This document shows positions 46,586-55,561 of a DNA stretch of 64,000 nt, in pieces. This DNA is from UBA6912 sp963792895 (lineage in GTDB: Bacteria; Actinomycetota; Acidimicrobiia; Spongiisociales; UBA5794), in NCBI GenBank assembly GCA_963792895.1, contig CAWBYA010000007.1:992001-1056000 (forward strand). The letters run 5' to 3'. The notes beneath the pieces were generated by a model. The model searched no databases. It saw only the letters and a program-made list of their open reading frames with translations, and was not told the origin of the DNA. The translations under genes and the position numbers were made by a program. Within the stretch, counting starts at the first letter, position 1, and every line of letters begins with the position of its first letter.

Positions 46586-47548
46586 ATGGGTGTGATCGAT
46601 TGGCTGCTCGAAGGTGACCCTGCCATTCGCTGGCAGGTGTTGCGCGATCTCACGGATGCCTCGCCGGACGAGGTCGGCGCCGAGCGAACCCGCGTGGAGC
46701 ACGAGGGCTGGGGCGCCCGCCTCCTTGCCGCCGAAGGCGCTGATGGGCTCTGGGACGGTGGCGCTTGCTTCCCGGCGTCCTACACCGGCGGTGAACCGGG
46801 TCAGCCCTGGACGGCAACGATGCACACCCTGCAGACGCTGCAGCTCCTCGGGCTGGACCCGGCTTCGGAACCCGCCCGCCGGGCGATCGCGCTCGTTGCG
46901 GAGAACGGACGCTGGGAGCATGCCGGGCAGCGCTATTTCGAGGGCGAGGTCGAGCCGTGCATCAACGGCCGGACGATCGAGACCGGGGCGCACTTCGGGG
47001 TAGATGTGGCGGCGATCGTCGAGCGGATCCTGGGCGAGCGGCTGGAGGATGGTGGCTGGAACTGCGAGGTGGAGAACGGGTCCGTGCGCTCATCCTTCAA
47101 CACCACGATCAACGTGCTCGACGGGCTGGCAGAATTCGAGCGACAGACCGGCGGGTCGGCGGAAGTCGACGCCGCCCGGGTGAGTGGCGAGGAGTATCTG
47201 CTCGAGCGAGGCCTGTTTCGCCGCAAGAGCACGGGTGAGGTCGTCGATCCGGCGTATCTCGACTTCGCGTTCCCGTACTACTGGCATTACGACGTGCTCC
47301 GCGCGCTCGACTACTTCCGAGGTTCGGGGGCGGACCCTGATCGCCGGATGGCGGAGGCCATCGAGTTCGTGCGATCCAAGCGGCAGCCTGACGGCCGCTG
47401 GCTGCTCGACCGCATCCATCCTGGCCGTGTCCACTTCGACCTCGAGGCCGGCGTCGGCGCGCCGAGTCGCTGGAACACCCTCCGCGCGCTCCGCGTGCTC
47501 GACTGGTGGGACCCGGATGCGCGCGCGGCGGCGAACGGGATTCCTTGA
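46586..47548 (+). CDS. Prenyltransferase/squalene-cyclase-like alpha-toroid protein
   Basis: 320 residues. Repeated helix pairs with Trp and Gly: PAIRWQVLRDLTD, LAAEGADGLWDGGACF, ENGRWEHAGQRYF, LEDGGWNCEVENGS, QPDGRWLLDRIHPGR. The QxDGxW repeats are those of squalene cyclase and prenyltransferase alpha-toroids; an acidic DxDD cyclase motif is not visible, so catalysis is doubtful. Start set by leaderless promoter. Confidence 0.8.
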   Translation: MGVIDWLLEGDPAIRWQVLRDLTDASPDEVGAERTRVEHEGWGARLLAAEGADGLWDGGACFPASYTGGEPGQPWTATMHTLQTLQLLGLDPASEPARRAIALVAENGRWEHAGQRYFEGEVEPCINGRTIETGAHFGVDVAAIVERILGERLEDGGWNCEVENGSVRSSFNTTINVLDGLAEFERQTGGSAEVDAARVSGEEYLLERGLFRRKSTGEVVDPAYLDFAFPYYWHYDVLRALDYFRGSGADPDRRMAEAIEFVRSKRQPDGRWLLDRIHPGRVHFDLEAGVGAPSRWNTLRALRVLDWWDPDARAAANGIP

Positions 47549-47856
47549 GCGGCGGGCGAGCACCTCGCTCACCCAGCGCCGTCGTGGTCAGCCCCTTGGC
47601 ACGAAGCGCACGTTCCGTTCGGCAGCCACAGCGGCCCTGAAGCTGGGCACCTGTGACTTGCTCGCCGGCGCGGCCTCCAACCGTGGCGTTGCGCTTCCTG
47701 TTCGGCAGTGCAAACCGCGGAGGCTCTCTGGTGCGGAGGTTCTGTCCGAGGTCACGTCGGTGGCAGGTGCCGGTGCAACGTGTGCGCGCTCCGAGTGGTG
47801 TCAGAGGAGAGCGCGAGCGCGCAGCCGCGAGCCCTGGGCTGCCGGCGCCTGCATCG
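47549..47856. other. Intergenic region between convergent genes
   Basis: 308 bp, no recognisable gene or repeat. Confidence 0.4.
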
Positions 47857-48546
47857 TCAAGGGTGGTTCATCGATCGAGCGTGGAGCCACGCCGGGTAAC
47901 CAGCATCGCGGCCGAGTCCGCCCAGCAACTCGTGGGGGAGCGGCGACGTGCTGACGAGCGCAGCCATTGCAGCCCGAAGCGTCGCACGGCGAAGGTCTTC
48001 CTTCCCCCAGGCTTCGAACGCAAAGGTCCACGCCTCGAGGTCGCCGACGGTCACTGCGGCGAGTTCGACCTCGCACCCGTTTGTCGACAGGTCCGGACGA
48101 TCCGTCACGCTCAGTGGGCCTTCGGCGTACCGGTGATAGCTCCGGGTCCGGACGAGTTTCCCGACATCGACCCACGAGCCCCCTGATGGTGCGTGCTCCT
48201 CGGCGAGGGGCGAGATCTTGCACCACTCTTCGATCTGGCCGCGCAGGCCGACATCGAGCACGATCGTATCGCTTGCATCGCAGCGGACCTTCAACTCCAG
48301 CGGTCCGTTGCCGCGGCGTTTGAGGCCGAGGTCGGGCGGTCCGTCGACCCAGTACCGGTCGGAGCGAATCTCAACCGATGTCGGGCCGGCCGCAAACCAG
48401 GAGACGAGTGAAGGCGGCAATGGGCCGTCCCCAAACCATCGCACCTCGCTCGTGGCGAAGCGGGCCTCGGGCGCCGACACGCGCAGCGCGTCCGTACAGG
48501 AGCCGATCTCGGCAACGTCAGGCGACGGCAGAGCGTGCGCATACAT
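47857..48546 (-). CDS. Hypothetical protein
   Basis: 229 residues, soluble. Beta-rich N-terminal half (ATSEVRWFGDGPLPPSLVSWF, SVEIRSDRYWVDG, PLELKVRCDASD) with the GLKRRGNGPLELKVR pattern seen in some uncharacterised actinobacterial proteins; C-terminal helix EDLRRATLRAAMAALV and a terminal SYPAWLHAR-like tail (GYPAWLHARSMN). TACGCT lies nine bases before ATG 48546, so a near-leaderless message is possible. No family assigned. Confidence 0.7.
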   Translation of the reverse strand: MYAHALPSPDVAEIGSCTDALRVSAPEARFATSEVRWFGDGPLPPSLVSWFAAGPTSVEIRSDRYWVDGPPDLGLKRRGNGPLELKVRCDASDTIVLDVGLRGQIEEWCKISPLAEEHAPSGGSWVDVGKLVRTRSYHRYAEGPLSVTDRPDLSTNGCEVELAAVTVGDLEAWTFAFEAWGKEDLRRATLRAAMAALVSTSPLPHELLGGLGRDAGYPAWLHARSMNHP

Positions 48547-48857
48547 GGAACGTCGAGCGTAGGTCGCCCGGGTTGTTCCGCGCAATAGGACGCCAGGGTT
48601 TCGACGATGCCGGCGCACACCGCCAACTGGAAGGCGACAAGGGGCCGCCCGGGTCACCGACGTGTGGGTTGTGTGAGGTCGGCGCAGCGGCGACATCGAT
48701 GTCCGAGCGCCGCCGGGAGCGCTCGTCCATCTCGACGCCGCACGCATCTCCTGACGTCGCGAATCCACATGAAGCGGCAATCGCCTCTGGTCCGCTGCTT
48801 TGCGATCGGCGATGATTGGCGGTGGCCGGCCAATGAGCTTTCGAAGAGGGGTCGCAG
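48547..48857. other. Intergenic region between divergent genes
   Basis: 311 bp. Promoters for both neighbours are expected here; GAGGGG upstream of 48858 is the ribosome site of the hydrolase. Nothing more is seen. Confidence 0.4.
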
Positions 48858-49670
48858 ATGAAGAAGCTCGCTGTTGTCCTGATCCACGGTATGGGCTCGC
48901 AAACCACAGCATTCGCTGCACCAACGATTGCCGAGTTGACGCAACGTATCAGCGATGCCGGCCACGACGCCGACGACGTGGCATGGCAGTCGATCTACTG
49001 GGCGGACATCCTCCAACACCGGAAGGAGCAGTTCCTCGAAGACACCCTGGCCGTCAACGACCTCGACTATCTCGGTTTGCGCAAGTTCGTAGTGAAGTCG
49101 CTCGGCGACGCCGCCGCCTACCAGTACACCACAGGTCCCAGCGCGACGTACGCCACCATTCACGATCGGGTTCGCGGGCTCGTCCACCAGCTGTACGAGA
49201 ACCAGCTCGGATCCCAACCCGTTCCCCTGGTCGTGCTGGCGCACTCGCTCGGTTCCCACGTCATGTCGAGCTACGTCTGGGACACGCAACACCAACTCCC
49301 GACAGGCGCCGACCCGGGTGCGCCGGGTTTCGAGAGGATGGAGTGGCTCGCCGGGATGGTCACCTTTGGGTCCAACATCCCCCTGTTCACCTTTGCCTAC
49401 GACCCTGTTGTCGCGATCCGCTTCCCGGGCAACGACCTCCCCGCAGACGTCGCCGCCAAGGCGCGGTGGATCAACTACTACGACAAGGACGACGTCCTGG
49501 CCTATCCACTGAAGCAGGTGAGTCCCAGCTACGGCGCCGTAGTGGACGAGGACCGGCAGATCAACGTCGGGGGATTCGGAGCTTCGGCCACGCCGCTGTC
49601 CCACGGCGCCTACTGGACCGACAACGACTTCACGAAGCCCGTCGCGGCACTCTTGATGACCTTCCTGTAG
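48858..49670 (+). CDS. Alpha/beta hydrolase
   Basis: 270 residues. Oxyanion segment VVLIHGMGSQ at the N-terminus and nucleophile elbow VVLAHSLGSHVMSSYVW (G-x-S-x-G replaced by A-H-S-L-G). Possible catalytic Asp in YDKDDVLAYP and His in GASATPLSHGAYW. Cytoplasmic. Lipase or esterase-like; substrate unknown. Confidence 0.88.
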   Translation: MKKLAVVLIHGMGSQTTAFAAPTIAELTQRISDAGHDADDVAWQSIYWADILQHRKEQFLEDTLAVNDLDYLGLRKFVVKSLGDAAAYQYTTGPSATYATIHDRVRGLVHQLYENQLGSQPVPLVVLAHSLGSHVMSSYVWDTQHQLPTGADPGAPGFERMEWLAGMVTFGSNIPLFTFAYDPVVAIRFPGNDLPADVAAKARWINYYDKDDVLAYPLKQVSPSYGAVVDEDRQINVGGFGASATPLSHGAYWTDNDFTKPVAALLMTFL

Positions 49671-49696
49671 CCAGGAGCGGCACTTCGGAGTTCACG

Positions 49697-51628
49697 TCAT
49701 GGCCGGTTGGTGAGGACGAGTGTGGTGGTCGGCGTGAGGTCGCGGATCTCGACGAAGGCGGTTCCCGACACGTCGTGACGGACGGGGAGGGTTGAGCCGA
49801 CCGGATGGGCGCCGGCGTTGGTCGTGCCCCCGATCGTCTCTGCGGTGTTGGCGACCACGAGGAACTCTGCGTTGGCGGCTCCGTTCAGGCTGTTGTCGAC
49901 GACGAGGTCGCCGCCGCGTGGTGCTGTGCCATGAGGATTGGCGACGCACAACGCCTCCTCGTCGTCGAGGATCCGCGACCAGGCCACGATCTCGCCGGCG
50001 CCGTGGTGGGCGAAGGGCCGGTCGGGGAGGCGGAAGGGTCGAGGGTATTGCCTGCCGTAGCGCAGCACAGGGAAGTCGCGGCGCACCCCGGCAAGCGCGG
50101 CGATGCTGCGATACACGTCGTGCGTCTCGTCGAAGACGTGGCGACCGGAAGTGCCGAATGGCCCGAACCCGGGCAGGTCGGGATCACGGCCCAGTTCGCC
50201 GTCGATGAGCCCGCTGCGACCAGAGCGGCGGGGATGTTCGGGACCGAACATGGCTTCACGCAGGTAGCGGTCCGATCCTTTCCAGCTCGGCAGCCATTCG
50301 CGCTGTGCGGGCTCAGGTCCGGCGAGGGCCTGTTCGGTGCCGTAGTACATGCAGGGAATCCCGAGCGTGAAGAGCTGCAGTGCAACCGCGGGGATCACCT
50401 GCTCGGGCGACGTGGCCTCGGCGGCATACCGGATCTTGTCGCCGAACACGTGGTCGTGGTCGTCGAGGATCGAGATGTGCTTGTCTCCCAGGTTGCGGTG
50501 CGAGCCCATCTCGGTTCCAGGGTTGAAGCCGTCGAAGTAGGCGCTCGGGTCGGCGAGACCCTTGGCGACCAGGTTGAGGCTCGGCCGCATGCCGCCGATG
50601 TCGAGGGCGGCATCGAGGTTGCGGCCCAGAACATCGAGGTAGAAGCGTTGCGCGAGGTCGCCGCCGGCGATCTCGCCGATGAGGAGGAAGTTCGCCTTGC
50701 CGAGGTTGGCGGCGAACTCCTTGATGCTCCCGCAGAAGTTGCGGGCTTGTTCGAAGGAGACGTGCTTCACCGTATCGATGCGGAACCCGTCGCAGTCGGT
50801 GAGCGCGATCCAATACTTGTAACACGCGGCGAGATGCGTCAAGACGTCTGGCTCGGTGAGGTTGAAGTCGCGGAGCACCTCGAAATCGGTGCGCTTGTGC
50901 TCGGCCTCGGGTTCGGCGAGGTCGCCGGCGCCGAGGTTGCCACGCCCGGCCCGCGTGTAGTCGTCCGGGTCCTGCAGGTCGGCCGGCCACACGCCGTCCT
51001 CGCTGGTTGCGATTGCGGCGATCGGATCGCCGGAGCCGTCGCGCCAGGCACCGAAGCCGTAGCGACCCGACGTGTAGTGCGGCGCCATCTCCCCGCCCGG
51101 GGTCCCTGCGGGGTACAGCCAGTTGGGGCCGGAGTGGTTGAAGATCACGTCGAGGATGATGCGGAGCCCGGCGTCGTGTGCCACGGACACCAGGTCCACG
51201 AGTTCCCGCCGGTTGCCGAAGCGGGGGTCCACGTCGAGGAAGTCCTGGACGCCGTAGCCGTGGTACGAGTTCTCGTGTCCCCGCTGCTTGAACACCGGGC
51301 TCAGCCACAACGTGGTGACACCGAGGTCGCGCAGGTAGCCGATCTTCGACGCCACCCCCTCGAGCGTGCCTCCTTGCCACCGGTCGGCTCCCGACTCCGC
51401 CCACCGGTCCCAGCGCCACTCTGCGGGGCGAGCGGCTGCCGGGTCGTGGCGGTCGAGCAGCGGCCGGGTGTGCTCCCGTCCGTCGCTGAAGCGATCGACC
51501 AGCAGGAAGTACAACACCTCGTCCCGCCAGTCGACGGGCGAGGGAAAGCGTGCCGTGCGGCGGGGGAGCGCCACCTCGTCGAGCCGTGACGGGCGGGGCC
51601 GACCCAGCGTCTCGTCGATGAACGTCAC
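49697..51628 (-). CDS. Alpha-amylase family glycosyl hydrolase (GH13)
   Basis: 643 residues, no signal peptide, so cytoplasmic. Conserved GH13 regions: GLRIILDVIFNHSG, CDGFRIDTVKHV (nucleophile Asp), LLIGEIAGGD (acid/base Glu) and ISILDDHDHV. N-terminal VLYFLLVDRFSDG marks the barrel start; a C-terminal beta domain ends the protein. GTG 51628 has GGAGG five bases upstream. Acts on alpha-glucans or maltooligosaccharides; exact bond not clear. Confidence 0.93.
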   Translation of the reverse strand: MTFIDETLGRPRPSRLDEVALPRRTARFPSPVDWRDEVLYFLLVDRFSDGREHTRPLLDRHDPAAARPAEWRWDRWAESGADRWQGGTLEGVASKIGYLRDLGVTTLWLSPVFKQRGHENSYHGYGVQDFLDVDPRFGNRRELVDLVSVAHDAGLRIILDVIFNHSGPNWLYPAGTPGGEMAPHYTSGRYGFGAWRDGSGDPIAAIATSEDGVWPADLQDPDDYTRAGRGNLGAGDLAEPEAEHKRTDFEVLRDFNLTEPDVLTHLAACYKYWIALTDCDGFRIDTVKHVSFEQARNFCGSIKEFAANLGKANFLLIGEIAGGDLAQRFYLDVLGRNLDAALDIGGMRPSLNLVAKGLADPSAYFDGFNPGTEMGSHRNLGDKHISILDDHDHVFGDKIRYAAEATSPEQVIPAVALQLFTLGIPCMYYGTEQALAGPEPAQREWLPSWKGSDRYLREAMFGPEHPRRSGRSGLIDGELGRDPDLPGFGPFGTSGRHVFDETHDVYRSIAALAGVRRDFPVLRYGRQYPRPFRLPDRPFAHHGAGEIVAWSRILDDEEALCVANPHGTAPRGGDLVVDNSLNGAANAEFLVVANTAETIGGTTNAGAHPVGSTLPVRHDVSGTAFVEIRDLTPTTTLVLTNRP

Positions 51629-51908
51629 CGTGTCCTCCTCTGCCCGGGCACTGCCGCGATCACGTCGGCGACGATCGCCCAACACCGGTCACACGCAGCG
51701 CTGTGCGTCAAGGTACTCGGCGTACTGGCTTCTCCCTTCCGTTCTGGCTTCCCCTCCCGTCGATTCGAGGGAAGGACGGAGGAGCCTCAAGGAGCGAAGG
51801 AAGAGTGGATGAGTCCGACGTCTCGCCCACCGCACCGCAACGGCGTTGTGGTGTTGCGCCTCACTTGGGGAACCGCCGTCACCAGCGGTGGTGGGCGACC
51901 GCTTGGCG
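51629..51908. other. Intergenic region upstream of GH13
   Basis: 280 bp between the amylase start and the GNAT-thioredoxin stop. No gene or clear terminator recognised. Confidence 0.35.
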
Positions 51909-52700
51909 TCAGCGCCGCTCGAGGCGGCGGACCCGCTTCGATGCCTTCTTCTTGATCTTGGCGTAGGAGGGTGGCGCACCGCGCTGGAGCCGCTTGCCGT
52001 CGAGGAAGACATCGTCGGCGTGGCCGTGTCGGCGCATGACGGCCGGATCGCTGGTGTCGATCGACACGAAAGCGACCGGCGGACCCAGTTCTTCGGCAAC
52101 GCGCTTCGCCCGTTCGTAGACGAGGTTCATCGCCGGACACCAGCCGCTCATGAATGCGGTCATCGTCACCTGACCATCCGTCGTGGCGGGTTTCGGCCCG
52201 GGGGCGATCCACTTCGGAGCCTCGGCGTCGGGACTGAACGGTTTCCACACCAGTTCCCGGCCCCCCACTCGTTGGGCGGTCTCGTAGCCGTGCTTCTTGA
52301 ACCACGAGGCCTTCATCCAGAACGGGAGGGTGACGCCCCAGGCGGCCAGCCCCTTCGCGCCGAGTCGCTCCGCGTCCTGTTCGGCGGCGGCCAGCAGCGC
52401 AGACCCGATGCCGTGGCCTTGCTGCTTGCCGACTCCTTGGCGGTACCCGTGGACCCAGATGCAGAGCACCATGTAGAGGTCGTGGCCATCGGCGATCGAC
52501 ACCTCGATGGGGAGGTAGTGGATCATGCCCACAGCGCGCCGCTCTTCGTCTACCGCCATCTTCACCCGGAGGCCCCGACCCTGCATCGTCTCGTACCACC
52601 GCGCCTTGTGGTCTCCTGCCTCTTGCATCTCGTCCGACCATTCCTCGAGGCAGTTGAGATAGCTCGAGAGGTGCTCGTCGGACAGATCGACGATCTCCAT
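51909..52700 (-). CDS. GNAT acetyltransferase fused to a thioredoxin-like domain
   Basis: 263 residues. Residues 1-165: GNAT core with GYRQGVGKQQGHGIGSALLAAAEQDAERLG (acetyl-CoA loop QQGHGIG) and PFWMKASWFKKHGYE. Residues 170-240: a thioredoxin-like fold with MSGWCPAMNLVYERAK at the usual active-site place (one Cys, no CxxC) and VAFVSIDTSDPAVMRRHG. Ends in a Lys/Arg-rich tail. ATG 52700 with GGAGGA upstream. The pairing occurs in YoaP-like proteins; function unknown. Confidence 0.85.
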   Translation of the reverse strand: MEIVDLSDEHLSSYLNCLEEWSDEMQEAGDHKARWYETMQGRGLRVKMAVDEERRAVGMIHYLPIEVSIADGHDLYMVLCIWVHGYRQGVGKQQGHGIGSALLAAAEQDAERLGAKGLAAWGVTLPFWMKASWFKKHGYETAQRVGGRELVWKPFSPDAEAPKWIAPGPKPATTDGQVTMTAFMSGWCPAMNLVYERAKRVAEELGPPVAFVSIDTSDPAVMRRHGHADDVFLDGKRLQRGAPPSYAKIKKKASKRVRRLERR

Positions 52701-52819
52701 GCTTCCTCCATCGGTGCCGTTTCCCGATTGTCCGGCCGCGAGCGGAGAGACGGCCAGGGCTGAAGGGCACATTCTCGAGCGGGTAGGGGCCGGCACCCTC
52801 TGTCGGCGCGAGCCGTCGC

Positions 52820-53578
52820 TCATGACACGGCGCGGGTCTCCTGCGTGCCGCCACGCAGGAGGAGCCACAGACCGAACCATCCTTCGGCGACGACCGACGG
52901 CACGGCAACGATCGCGGTGAACAGCGTCGCATGGTCGCTGTAGTTGCCGAGCATGGCGTGAGCGACGGTGTCGAAGACATAGGCGGCACCTGCGATCGCC
53001 AGCACGAAGCCGAGCGCCCGCGGCATGTACCCGGAGGTGATCGCGAGGTAGCCGAGCAGGATCAGGTGGAGGCCGAAGCCTGCCAGTCCGATCAGCCACG
53101 TTGCGTTGAACGTGTCGAGAGCGACCAGCGCCTGGGCGTTCACTTGTTGTGCCTCGAATGCGTTGAGAAAGCCGGCGCCGCTGAGCAACTGAAGGGCTTG
53201 CAGGAAGAACACGATGGCGACACCGAGGAAGACCGTGTAGACGATCCTGAACCAGGCGGCCAGCAGTGAGAGGTCTCGGTTGACGCTCCTGAAGACGATG
53301 TACAGCGCCCAGGCGACCACGACATCCAACAAGAAGATGACGAGGAAGCTGACCAGACCCAGCCGGAACAGTCCCTCCGATTCGGCGATGTTCGCTGCGG
53401 TGGCTGTCGCGTCGCCGGCAACGACGAGGCCCTCACGGACGAAGAAGTTCGCAAAGATGGCGAGGGCGAAGAGGATCACGTAGCCGACACCGGCGACCAG
53501 CGCGGCTCGTCGTGGCGAGGTGTCGGCTGTCGTTGGCGCCTTGTCTGGTCTCGTGGCGGTGGGTGCGGTGGTGGTCAT
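52820..53578 (-). CDS. DUF4386 family membrane protein
   Basis: 252 residues with six membrane helices (AALVAGVGYVILFALAIFANF, LVSFLVIFLLDVVVAWALYIV, IVYTVFLGVAIVFFLQALQL, LIGLAGFGLHLILLGYLAI, ALGFVLAIAGAAYVFDTV, ATLFTAIVAVPSVVAEGWFGL). DUF4386 pattern seen in AALVAGVGYVILFALAIFANFFVRE and GLGLHLILLGYL-type motif. ATG 53578 with AAGGAGA upstream. Its promoter carries two copies of the operator found before the TetR/MDR pair, so all three genes probably form one regulon. Function unknown. Confidence 0.88.
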   Translation of the reverse strand: MTTTAPTATRPDKAPTTADTSPRRAALVAGVGYVILFALAIFANFFVREGLVVAGDATATAANIAESEGLFRLGLVSFLVIFLLDVVVAWALYIVFRSVNRDLSLLAAWFRIVYTVFLGVAIVFFLQALQLLSGAGFLNAFEAQQVNAQALVALDTFNATWLIGLAGFGLHLILLGYLAITSGYMPRALGFVLAIAGAAYVFDTVAHAMLGNYSDHATLFTAIVAVPSVVAEGWFGLWLLLRGGTQETRAVS

Positions 53579-53627
53579 GCCGTCTCCTTCTCGTATGGCC
53601 CCGGTTCGGTGTTCTCCGGCGCGCTGC

Positions 53628-53680
53628 CCGTACTTAGTACGGTTGACGGAGAACGTACCCGTACTAAGTACGGTTGTCAA
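53628..53680 (-). promoter_or_regulatory. Promoter of DUF4386 gene with two TetR operators
   Basis: On the minus strand TTGACA (53680-53675), a 17-bp spacer that contains palindrome CCGTACTTAGTACGG (53659-53673), then TACGTT (53657-53652). A second copy CCGTACTTAGTACGG lies at 53628-53642 just after the expected start point. Repressor on either would block the promoter. Confidence 0.8.
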
Positions 53681-53725
53681 GGGTCGTCGAGTGCGAGGCG
53701 TCCGTGCGCCGCTAACTGCGTCGGC

Positions 53726-54382
53726 TCAGGAGCTGCTGCGCGTTGCCTCGTCCAGCCCGTCGATGATGAGGTCGAGCCCGAACTCGAAGGAGTTGCCGAA
53801 GTGGTACCCGGGCTTGAGGACGTGCTCGGTTGTGAACTCTGCCAGGTTGGGGTAGGCCTCGAAGAGCGCTGTCATCTCCTCGGCCAAACCGACGATCTCC
53901 TCGCCGCCGCCTCCCGGGAGATTGGCTTCCTCCAAGGCGAAGCCATAGACGTAGCTGTCGAGGATGGCGTATGCATGGGCGGTCAGGGCGATCGAGAGCC
54001 CACCGCGCCGGAAGCAACCCAGGACCGCGTCGTGATGGCGGAGCGTCGCCGGGCCTGGAGTAGTCCTCGACTCCATGAGGGGAGGAGCCCACGGGTGACG
54101 GGTGAGGACCTCTCTCGCCGACACGCATCGAGTGCGGATCGCCGACTTCCAATCGGTGTCCGGCGGTGGGAGCTCGATCTCGCTGAACACGATGTCGACC
54201 ATGCCGTCGATGATCTGCTCTTTGGATGCCACATGGTGATAGATGGTCATCGGGCTGACATCCAGCGCTGCGGAGAGCTTTCGTATGGTGAATGCTTCAA
54301 TCCCGATCTCGTCGGCGAGCTCTACGGCTCCCGCCAGCACGCGGTCGCGGGTGAGGGTCGATCGTTCCGTGTCGTTGGTCAT
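53726..54382 (-). CDS. TetR family repressor (TetR-C-like), first module
   Basis: 218 residues. HTH at residues 10-55: TRDRVLAGAVELADEIGIEAFTIRKLSAALDVSPMTIYHHVASKEQI (recognition VSPMTIYHHV). C-terminal ligand domain of the TetR_C_1 type (FGNSFEFGLDLIIDGLDE). ATG 54382 with AGGAGC upstream. Divergent from the MDR gene with four matching palindromes in the flanking promoters. Inducer unknown. Confidence 0.92.
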   Translation of the reverse strand: MTNDTERSTLTRDRVLAGAVELADEIGIEAFTIRKLSAALDVSPMTIYHHVASKEQIIDGMVDIVFSEIELPPPDTDWKSAIRTRCVSAREVLTRHPWAPPLMESRTTPGPATLRHHDAVLGCFRRGGLSIALTAHAYAILDSYVYGFALEEANLPGGGGEEIVGLAEEMTALFEAYPNLAEFTTEHVLKPGYHFGNSFEFGLDLIIDGLDEATRSSS

Positions 54383-54393
54383 CGGTGCTCCTG

Positions 54394-54451
54394 TTGACAG
54401 GTCGTACTAAGTACGATACGGTTCCCACCCTACTACTCGTACTAAGTACGA
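54394..54451 (+). promoter_or_regulatory. Promoter of MDR gene 1 with two TetR operators
   Basis: TTGACA (54394-54399), 17-bp spacer containing TCGTACTAAGTACGA (54402-54416), TACGGT (54417-54422); second copy TCGTACTAAGTACGA at 54437-54451 just past the expected start point. On the other strand TAGGGT (54432-54427) may serve the tetR gene. Same layout as 53628-53680. Confidence 0.8.
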
Positions 54452-54477
54452 TCGTAATCATTCGAGAGGAGCCGGAG

Positions 54478-55512
54478 ATGAGTGAGAGAACCATGCAGCA
54501 GGCGATGAGCGAACACGATCTGGGACGAGGAGCCGCGATGCGGGCGGTCGTGCAGCGTGCCTACGGGTCGAGCAGCACGCTCGAGGTGCGTGACATCGCC
54601 CGTCCAGACATCGGGCCCGAGGAGGTGTTGATCGAGGTCCATGCAGCCGGTGTCGACCGGGGCGTGTGGCACCTGATGACGGGGACGCCATACCTCGTGC
54701 GAGTGATGGGCTATGGAGTGAGACGACCCAAGAACCCGGTGCCCGGCGCAGACGTGGCGGGCCGGGTCGTGGCCGTTGGCGACTCGGTGCGGCGGTTCGC
54801 CGTTGGCGATGAGGTGTTCGGTATCGCCCGCGGGTCGTATGCGGAGTACGCCGTCGCCGAGCAGAGCAAGCTGGCCAAGAAGCCGGAGTCGATTCCTTTC
54901 GACCAGGCGGCGGTCGCCTCGGTCTCCGGTATCACGGCTCTTCAGGCGCTCACCGATGTCGGCAGGGTCGAGCCCGGTCAGCGCATGCTGGTGATCGGCG
55001 CGTCCGGCGGAGTGGGTGGCTACGCGGTCCAGCTCGGCAAAGCGCTCGGCGCCCGGATCACCGGCGTTGCCAGCGGCGCCAAGGCCGACCTGGTGCGTTC
55101 GCTCGGCGCCGACGACGTGATCGACTACGGCGCCACCGACTACCTGGACGGATCGGCTCGCTACGACCTGATCGTCGACACCGGCGGCCGCAACCCGCTC
55201 CGGAAGCTGCGCCGGGCCCTCACGAAGAACGGCACACTGGTCATCGTCGGTGGCGAGGGCGGAGGCCGCTGGACCGGCGGGATCGGCCGCCAACTCAGAG
55301 CGGCGCTGCTCTCACCGTTCGTCGCTCAACGGCTCACGATGTTCATCAGTGAGGAGCACTTCAGCCACATCGAACGCCTTGCCGGCTACATGGACCGTGG
55401 CGATGTGGTCCCACCGGTGGGACGCACGTATCGCCTCGATCAGGTGCCGGCCGCCATCGACGATCTCGAGGCCGGACGGGCGCGAGGCAAGTCCGTCGTC
55501 GTGATGCGCTGA
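54478..55512 (+). CDS. MDR-family NAD(P)-dependent dehydrogenase/quinone oxidoreductase, first module
   Basis: 344 residues. Catalytic domain with VVQRAYGSSSTLEVRDIARPDI and PVPGADVAGRVVAVGDSVRRFAVGDEVFG; nucleotide-binding GASGGVGGYAVQLGKALGARITGV. No structural-zinc Cys cluster, so a zinc-free quinone-reductase-like enzyme. ATG 54478 has GAGAGGAG upstream. Controlled by the adjacent TetR. Substrate unknown. Confidence 0.9.
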   Translation: MSERTMQQAMSEHDLGRGAAMRAVVQRAYGSSSTLEVRDIARPDIGPEEVLIEVHAAGVDRGVWHLMTGTPYLVRVMGYGVRRPKNPVPGADVAGRVVAVGDSVRRFAVGDEVFGIARGSYAEYAVAEQSKLAKKPESIPFDQAAVASVSGITALQALTDVGRVEPGQRMLVIGASGGVGGYAVQLGKALGARITGVASGAKADLVRSLGADDVIDYGATDYLDGSARYDLIVDTGGRNPLRKLRRALTKNGTLVIVGGEGGGRWTGGIGRQLRAALLSPFVAQRLTMFISEEHFSHIERLAGYMDRGDVVPPVGRTYRLDQVPAAIDDLEAGRARGKSVVVMR

Positions 55513-55561
55513 AGGCCCCAATCTGCGAGCGTCGACGGCGCCTCGGCCGAGGTCATCGAGC

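Noticed and set aside
49805..51589. 594-codon open frame on the plus strand antisense to GH13
   Set aside because: Low-complexity Val/Glu/Gly-rich translation, shadow of the amylase.
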